64,000 nt of DNA from Bacteroidota bacterium (lineage in GTDB: Bacteria; Bacteroidota; Bacteroidia; Bacteroidales; FEN-979), in assembly GCA_026391735.1 (NCBI GenBank), contig JAPLDL010000001.1, positions 1 to 64,000 on the forward strand. Reading direction: 5' to 3'. The translations under genes were made by a program, and so were the position numbers. Shown here piece by piece: positions 59,348 through 64,000 of this stretch (position 1 is its first letter; each line of letters begins with the position of its first letter). Under the pieces are notes generated by a model. That model did no database searches. It was not told the origin of the DNA and saw nothing but the letters and a program-made list of their open reading frames with translations.

Positions 59348-62300
59348 TTAAAAGTCCTTGACACAGCGCACCGGAAGTGCGTTGGAACGTCCGGAATTAT
59401 AAACCGAAATACTTTCGTTATAGCTGTTCATCCCCCTGGCCACAATCCTTGTCCCACTATATGAAGTAGACGTCCAGAAGATACTTGCCTGCAATCCCCC
59501 GCTGGTAAAGGCCCAGAAGCTGTTCTGGTAATAAAGGCCCATCAATATAGCTTTGAATCCCAGCGCCGGATTGGGATCCTTAAGATCTCCTCCGGCTATT
59601 CCATTGCCTCCGTTGGTCTGTCCGTCGATAAGCAATTGCCATTCTGCTGAGGTAGGGACATGCCATTCGGGGGGACAAAGTCCCTGGATGTATTCGCCCG
59701 CTGCAGGGACGCGGTACTGCATCAGCTCATCCCACTGATATAATCCGCCGTAATTGGTACAATTGACATCGGCGGTGCTGCAATATTTTTCAATGATGCA
59801 ATTATCGGTCTGGGGCTGGATATCAGGGTCCAGTTTGGTCCCGTAGTCAAGGTTCTGAAGCATCCAGCAACGCCCTCCCATCATAGAAGCATGGTATATT
59901 TTGGAATTCCGGGCATCAGTGAATGTATAAGGACAAGAGGAAAGGAGGCTGCCTGACAGCACGTTTAAGGTAATGGAAGAGGTAGTGCTGGTACAGGTGT
60001 TCATATCGGTATACTGGTAGGTGATCAGATGATTGCCGGTAGCGAGGGTGGAAGGGGTGATTAGATCCCCGGTCACGAAGTTGCCGTCAATATAATATCG
60101 TCCCGAGGGAGGAACTCCTCCTTTAAGATAAAATGGTCTTGAAGAGGTGGTGGTTTTTGGATCGATGCATGATGAAAGCGAGACATAGGGGAGAGGATTC
60201 ACTGTAACTGAGTATGCCGGTGAAGACGGACCGCTGCCGCAACCGGTTTTATTTCCTTTCACAAACAGGTTCCCGCTGGTGGCTGTGAGGTCGAAGGCAA
60301 GGTTGGCCGATGCCCCGTTATTCGTGATCGTAACCCCAGTTGACGGGAGATACCACCAGGTATAACTGTCAGCATTGGTGATGGTAGGAACCGTATAGGT
60401 TCTTGTCCATGTATTGCATACCGCGCTGGTCCCCGTGATGGGCCCGGCGGGCAAAGGAAATAGAATGAGCGTTAGCGGAAAAGGCGGAGCCTGTGCAGAA
60501 CAGTTCACGCCCCCGGGATAGGAAATGGTTTCTGTTGCATTGATAGTGATGGGGTTGGTATTTCCCCAGGTCACCGAAATATTCGAATTGTTTCCGCTTA
60601 CGGGTGTTCCCCCGCTTACATTCCAATCATACGAATGACCTGAGGCCGGGCTTCCCAGGGTATAGGTTTGCAGGCTCAGTCCACAGGGATTCTGAACCCC
60701 GCTGATGACCGGGGTCGGATTAGCATTCAGAGCCACGGTTGTAACGGGGGTGGTGAAACTGCAGTTGGTAGGCTGGTTCAGATCGATTTCCTGTACCTTG
60801 ACAGTCCCTGTAGGGCCGGCTCCCCAGTTTACGATGATGCTGTTGGTATGATCGCCGGTAAAACCTGTTGCACCCGTGACGGTCCATAAATAATCATGCC
60901 CTGTCACGTTGGGAGTGCTGTATGTCACTCCCGAAGTATTCGCGCAGACCGATGGTAGTCCTGATATGACCGGTGTGGGCAAGGGGTTAATAGTGAACAC
61001 ATATCCTTTTTTATCACCCGGACAAGCTGATACGGCCTGCAGATATGGTGTGATGCTGTCGACGACAACCTGAGGAACACCCGTATTGTTGATAATGGTC
61101 TGGGATGGGATGCTCAGGGAGCCATTTGCGGAGGAGATATACCCGGTCAGCAATGGGCTGGAGGGATAAGCAGTCCAGTTAAAGGTCACTACAGCCGGAG
61201 GAGAGGGATAAGGGACCAGGGTAACTGCAGTGGTTGGAGCGTTGGAGCAGACCGACTGGCTCAGGATTGAATTCGTGAGTCCGGGTTTGGGGAGGACTAC
61301 TACTTTGTACACCGTGTCGGGGCCGACGCAGGTATTGTCATGCGGGCTGATGGAATATCGGATGGTATCAGGAATAAGCCCCACGTTAAAGAGGGTATCA
61401 TTCAGGAATGTTTTGAGCACTGCATTATTATGATAGCCAGAAGTTGTGCCCGGATGCTGGGGCGTGGCAGTCCATAGGAACTGAGCCCCGGTTACATTAG
61501 ATGTTATATTGAGGTTGATATGGTCCCCGCTGCAGATGGTTTTGGTCATAGGGTTATTCGTGACAAGGGCCAGAGTATCGATGGTCACGCTTTTCATGAT
61601 CGAATCCTTGCATCCCTCAGTGGAATGGGCCATCATTTTAACAGAATAGGTCCCCGGGTTAAGATAAACATGCGTTGGATTTGGGTTCGTTGTAGTGGTA
61701 ATCCCGGAAGCATCTCCCCAGTCCCAGTCCCAGCTTACTATCTGGTTCTGGTTAACAGTGGATTTATCAGTAAATTGGGTTGGGTGTGCCGGGCAGGAGG
61801 GAGTGACATTAAAATCTGCCGTGACAATTGTATATGTCAGGGTATTCCAAATGGTATCGGAACAACCGTTATATGCAGTAAGTTTAACCCAATACTGTGA
61901 CCCTGTTGCCGGGTGGGGGACTGTAATCTGGGGCGTAGTCTCTCCTGTATTCCATATGTAAGAACTGAAGCCGGGAGGAGCTGTTAGGGTGGCGGTTGAA
62001 TCCCCTTCACAAAGAGCAGTCTGTATTATCAGTGAACTACAGTATACTGAGATATAAGCATAACCGAAATGGGTATCATAAGAACATCCCCGGGCTTTAA
62101 ATTTCACATAAACAGTCTGGCCAAGGTAAGGGGCAAGATCCATGCCAACTGTAGTCCAGTCTTTCCAGTAAACGTCTCCATTCGAATTATTTCTGCATCG
62201 GTGCCATCCTGCAACCGGAGGACCTGTGACTTGTGCAGTTATATAATAATACCCGCAGGTTGAATCCAGAACAGTTCCTGAAGCATTTGTTATCTGAATT

Positions 62301-62950
62301 CTGAAATCAGGTTGATGTTGGGTACCTGTATGATTTCCGGTTTGTAAAACAACAGCATACCGGTAGATTAAAAGATAAGTACTTGATGTAACATTTATCT
62401 GATATGTTAACTCGGCTTCTTTTTTGGAAGGAATAGGAAATCCGGTTGGAGGACACAGATTGTTAGCCGAACCTGATGAATATGATGTATCTCCTAATCT
62501 TGCCGAATAACTTTCACCCGGGAATAAAGTAAGTAATGTATCGCATGTATTATGGTCATGCCAGCTGCTTCTGATGAGTTTATGCACGTGATGGGATCCT
62601 ACGGTATCAATCCCGGGAGTATTGCAGTTACAGTTTATATTATACCACCCTTTACACCCTGTCCAGTCGTTAAAATTACCCAGTGAAAAATTGGAATTAG
62701 GACATGATGTATTTAGGTTCCCAGTCATCGGATCATACATCGGCATTGTATTTTGACTCTCGCTACTTCTCTGGTTGTTGAGACCAGGCAGCAGCTGCGG
62801 ACCGAGATTATATTTAGCTGGAGTTTGTTGGGGAAAGGCTGCTAGAGGTAGAAAAAAGAAAATAACTCCCATCAGCCGGAGAAAAAGCGCAGATCGGGCA
62901 CTTTGGGTTTTTCTCCCATTTCCAATTCGAAAGCATGCGGGATGTTTCAT
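59348..62950 (-). CDS. Giant secreted PKD-repeat protein with C-terminal FISUMP domain
   Basis: 1200 residues with a signal peptide (SALFLRLMGVIFFFLPLAAFPQ). A Cys-rich N-terminal region (about 70-310, jelly-roll-like) is followed by PKD-type and Ig-like beta domains (WDWDWGDASGITTTTNPNPTH; NVTGHDYLWTVTGATGFTG; GHSYDWNVSGG) and, at the end, a FISUMP domain (WMLQNLDYGTKLD, LYQWDELMQYRVPA, CPPEWHVPTSAEW, LPVRCVKDF). I do not find a normal T9SS C-terminal domain; the FISUMP domain ends the protein. Probably a cell-surface adhesion or binding protein. Confidence 0.87.
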   Translation of the reverse strand: MKHPACFRIGNGRKTQSARSALFLRLMGVIFFFLPLAAFPQQTPAKYNLGPQLLPGLNNQRSSESQNTMPMYDPMTGNLNTSCPNSNFSLGNFNDWTGCKGWYNINCNCNTPGIDTVGSHHVHKLIRSSWHDHNTCDTLLTLFPGESYSARLGDTSYSSGSANNLCPPTGFPIPSKKEAELTYQINVTSSTYLLIYRYAVVLQTGNHTGTQHQPDFRIQITNASGTVLDSTCGYYYITAQVTGPPVAGWHRCRNNSNGDVYWKDWTTVGMDLAPYLGQTVYVKFKARGCSYDTHFGYAYISVYCSSLIIQTALCEGDSTATLTAPPGFSSYIWNTGETTPQITVPHPATGSQYWVKLTAYNGCSDTIWNTLTYTIVTADFNVTPSCPAHPTQFTDKSTVNQNQIVSWDWDWGDASGITTTTNPNPTHVYLNPGTYSVKMMAHSTEGCKDSIMKSVTIDTLALVTNNPMTKTICSGDHINLNITSNVTGAQFLWTATPQHPGTTSGYHNNAVLKTFLNDTLFNVGLIPDTIRYSISPHDNTCVGPDTVYKVVVLPKPGLTNSILSQSVCSNAPTTAVTLVPYPSPPAVVTFNWTAYPSSPLLTGYISSANGSLSIPSQTIINNTGVPQVVVDSITPYLQAVSACPGDKKGYVFTINPLPTPVISGLPSVCANTSGVTYSTPNVTGHDYLWTVTGATGFTGDHTNSIIVNWGAGPTGTVKVQEIDLNQPTNCSFTTPVTTVALNANPTPVISGVQNPCGLSLQTYTLGSPASGHSYDWNVSGGTPVSGNNSNISVTWGNTNPITINATETISYPGGVNCSAQAPPFPLTLILFPLPAGPITGTSAVCNTWTRTYTVPTITNADSYTWWYLPSTGVTITNNGASANLAFDLTATSGNLFVKGNKTGCGSGPSSPAYSVTVNPLPYVSLSSCIDPKTTTSSRPFYLKGGVPPSGRYYIDGNFVTGDLITPSTLATGNHLITYQYTDMNTCTSTTSSITLNVLSGSLLSSCPYTFTDARNSKIYHASMMGGRCWMLQNLDYGTKLDPDIQPQTDNCIIEKYCSTADVNCTNYGGLYQWDELMQYRVPAAGEYIQGLCPPEWHVPTSAEWQLLIDGQTNGGNGIAGGDLKDPNPALGFKAILMGLYYQNSFWAFTSGGLQASIFWTSTSYSGTRIVARGMNSYNESISVYNSGRSNALPVRCVKDF

Positions 62951-63243
62951 AATCCCTTAATTCTTTTTGAGTTCACCGGGTTAATGTCGGGAACCCCGGC
63001 GATACCTGTTTCCCCTCACAGGCATTTTTTATTAAACCTAACAGTAAAAGTAATAAAAAATAAAATATACCTTACTGTCAGCAATATCTTTATAAAGACT
63101 TAAGCAGGGTAAAAAAGGTTGCCTGAAAAATCTTTAATAAAATTTTTTTATTTAAAAATCAAGATTTTGTATCTTAGCGAGTAAGATCTGCTCCTCTTGC
63201 CAGGATATTACGACACATCCTTATCTGCTCTTCGGCTGAAGAA

Positions 63244-63867
63244 ATGTTACGATATTGCCCCGTCACGCATCAGGCAATACCTTCAGATTTTGTGCTTAAA
63301 AAGATCAACCGGAAAGACGTTGTTCTGGATCTCGGTTGCGGCTACGGACGTGTAATCCCTCATCTTGCCAAGAAGGCGAAATACGTTCATGGCATTGATA
63401 CATCCATCCAGAGTTTGCTTCTGGCCAAGGAGCAGCTGAAAAACGTACAGCATCATTTCCTTCAGCATATGAATGCCGTGAAACTGGTCTATAGTGCTAA
63501 CACAATGGACATGGTTCTTTGTCTTCAGAATGGAATTTCTGCCTTTGATGGCGAGAAGCGGACTTTGATCAAAGAAGCGGTGAGGGTTACAAAACCCGGA
63601 GGGACTGCAATTTTCTCAACCTATTCCGAAAAATTCTGGGTGCACAGGCTAAAATGGTTTGCAATCCAATCCAAAGCCGGACTAATTGGCGAGATCGATA
63701 AGGAAAAGACCGTGAATGGCAATATCGTATGCAAGGATGGTTTTTCCGCTTCAACTGTCACCCCCAAAAACTTTCTTGAATTGACACGCTGGATCCGGAA
63801 CATCAAAGTCAGTGTAAAGGAAGTGGATGATTCCTGCCTGTTTTTTGTGATCAAAAAGCTGAAATAA
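63244..63867 (+). CDS. Class I SAM-dependent methyltransferase
   Basis: 207 residues. Motif I VLDLGCGYGRVIPHLAKKA, the acidic end of strand 2 in VHGIDTS, motif post-I region MDMVLCLQNGISAF, and VTKPGGTAIFSTYS (motif III) define the Rossmann methyltransferase fold. The C-terminal part (TPKNFLELTRW) resembles small-molecule methyltransferases; the substrate is not predictable. The 62951-63243 gap before it is AT-rich with no clear promoter; TATCTTAG near 63170 is a weak candidate. Confidence 0.85.
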   Translation: MLRYCPVTHQAIPSDFVLKKINRKDVVLDLGCGYGRVIPHLAKKAKYVHGIDTSIQSLLLAKEQLKNVQHHFLQHMNAVKLVYSANTMDMVLCLQNGISAFDGEKRTLIKEAVRVTKPGGTAIFSTYSEKFWVHRLKWFAIQSKAGLIGEIDKEKTVNGNIVCKDGFSASTVTPKNFLELTRWIRNIKVSVKEVDDSCLFFVIKKLK

Positions 63868-63884
63868 GGGTTTACCGGCGTTCC

Positions 63885-64000
63885 TTATAGGTTTTTTCCT
63901 GATGAGGTTGTGTTTTTTTCTTTAGTCAGGATCTCAAATCCGATGCTGATTGATTCCCCAAACTGGTCGACCAGGGTAAGGCGGTGAAACCCTCTTTCGG
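63885..64000 (-). CDS. pbpC: C-terminal end of a probable penicillin-binding protein 1C
   Basis: Cut by the right window edge and absent from the ORF track. The minus-strand frame reads ERGFHRLTLVDQFGESISIGF and ends 15 residues later at TAA (63885-63887). The pattern Gly-x-His-x-Leu-Thr-x-Val-Asp with a following strand is the C-terminal module (BiPBP_C) of PBP1C, a bifunctional glycosyltransferase/transpeptidase. With only 37 residues visible, the family call is moderate. Confidence 0.5.
   Translation of the reverse strand, partial: ERGFHRLTLVDQFGESISIGFEILTKEKNTTSSGKNL

Overview
The window looks like a chromosome segment of a Bacteroidota bacterium, most likely an anaerobic or low-oxygen member of the Bacteroidales/Marinilabiliales side. 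The clues are C-terminal type IX secretion (T9SS) sorting domains on at least four secreted proteins, a Reg_prop/Y_Y_Y sensor kinase paired with a LytTR regulator, many lipoproteins, FISUMP and PKD proteins, and promoter-like TTG...TAnnTTTG elements typical of the phylum. No rRNA, tRNA, CRISPR array, transposase or phage gene was seen. Two genes are cut by the window edges: a lipoprotein at the left and the C-terminus of a probable penicillin-binding protein 1C at the right.

Layout. 1-5.1 kb: truncated lipoprotein, LytTR regulator plus beta-propeller sensor kinase, and the internally deleted remnant of another sensor kinase. 5.1-8.3 kb: a tight operon with two different papain-fold cysteine peptidases around an unknown exported protein. 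8.4-12.6 kb: a 2-hydroxyacyl-CoA dehydratase activase-type gene interrupted by one in-frame TAG. 12.9-13.9 kb: OsmC and a small exported helical protein. 14.0-18.9 kb: an overlapping operon for a cytochrome b/Rieske complex with an octaheme TPR cytochrome c and a beta-barrel protein. 18.9-24.6 kb: a T9SS surface protein, a sulfatase and a second copy of the barrel family. 24.9-29.8 kb: a small unknown protein and a MarR-controlled EmrAB-TolC-type efflux operon. 30-34.3 kb: BNR-repeat secreted protein, small exported protein, glucose-6-phosphate isomerase (pgi) and an archaemetzincin overlapping pgi tail to tail.

34.4-42.1 kb, minus strand, is the most unusual part. One apparent operon encodes a periplasmic solute-binding domain fused through a membrane helix to a cytoplasmic GcvH-like domain, a Tat-exported four-cluster Fe-S protein, an NrfD/HybB-type quinone-reactive membrane subunit, a second membrane-anchored GcvH-like protein, a sensor kinase with two c-type heme motifs in its periplasmic loop, and a sigma-54 activator. 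Upstream is a sigma-54 promoter with perfect GG-N10-GC spacing, and dyads suitable for activator binding. I infer a self-regulated transmembrane redox module whose substrate is unknown.

42.4-64 kb: two tandem lipoprotein/7TM sensor kinases (one lacking its phosphoacceptor histidine), a tricorn-type protease, a His-rich PepSY-like lipoprotein, a CXXCH-containing T9SS protein, an ornithine cyclodeaminase-family enzyme, an esterase, an SPFH protein with four tandem 73-residue repeats, a C39-like peptidase lipoprotein, a flavodoxin-ferredoxin membrane protein, two FISUMP proteins (one a 1200-residue PKD protein), a methyltransferase and the pbpC end.

All family calls come from motif recognition by eye. 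No database search was run.
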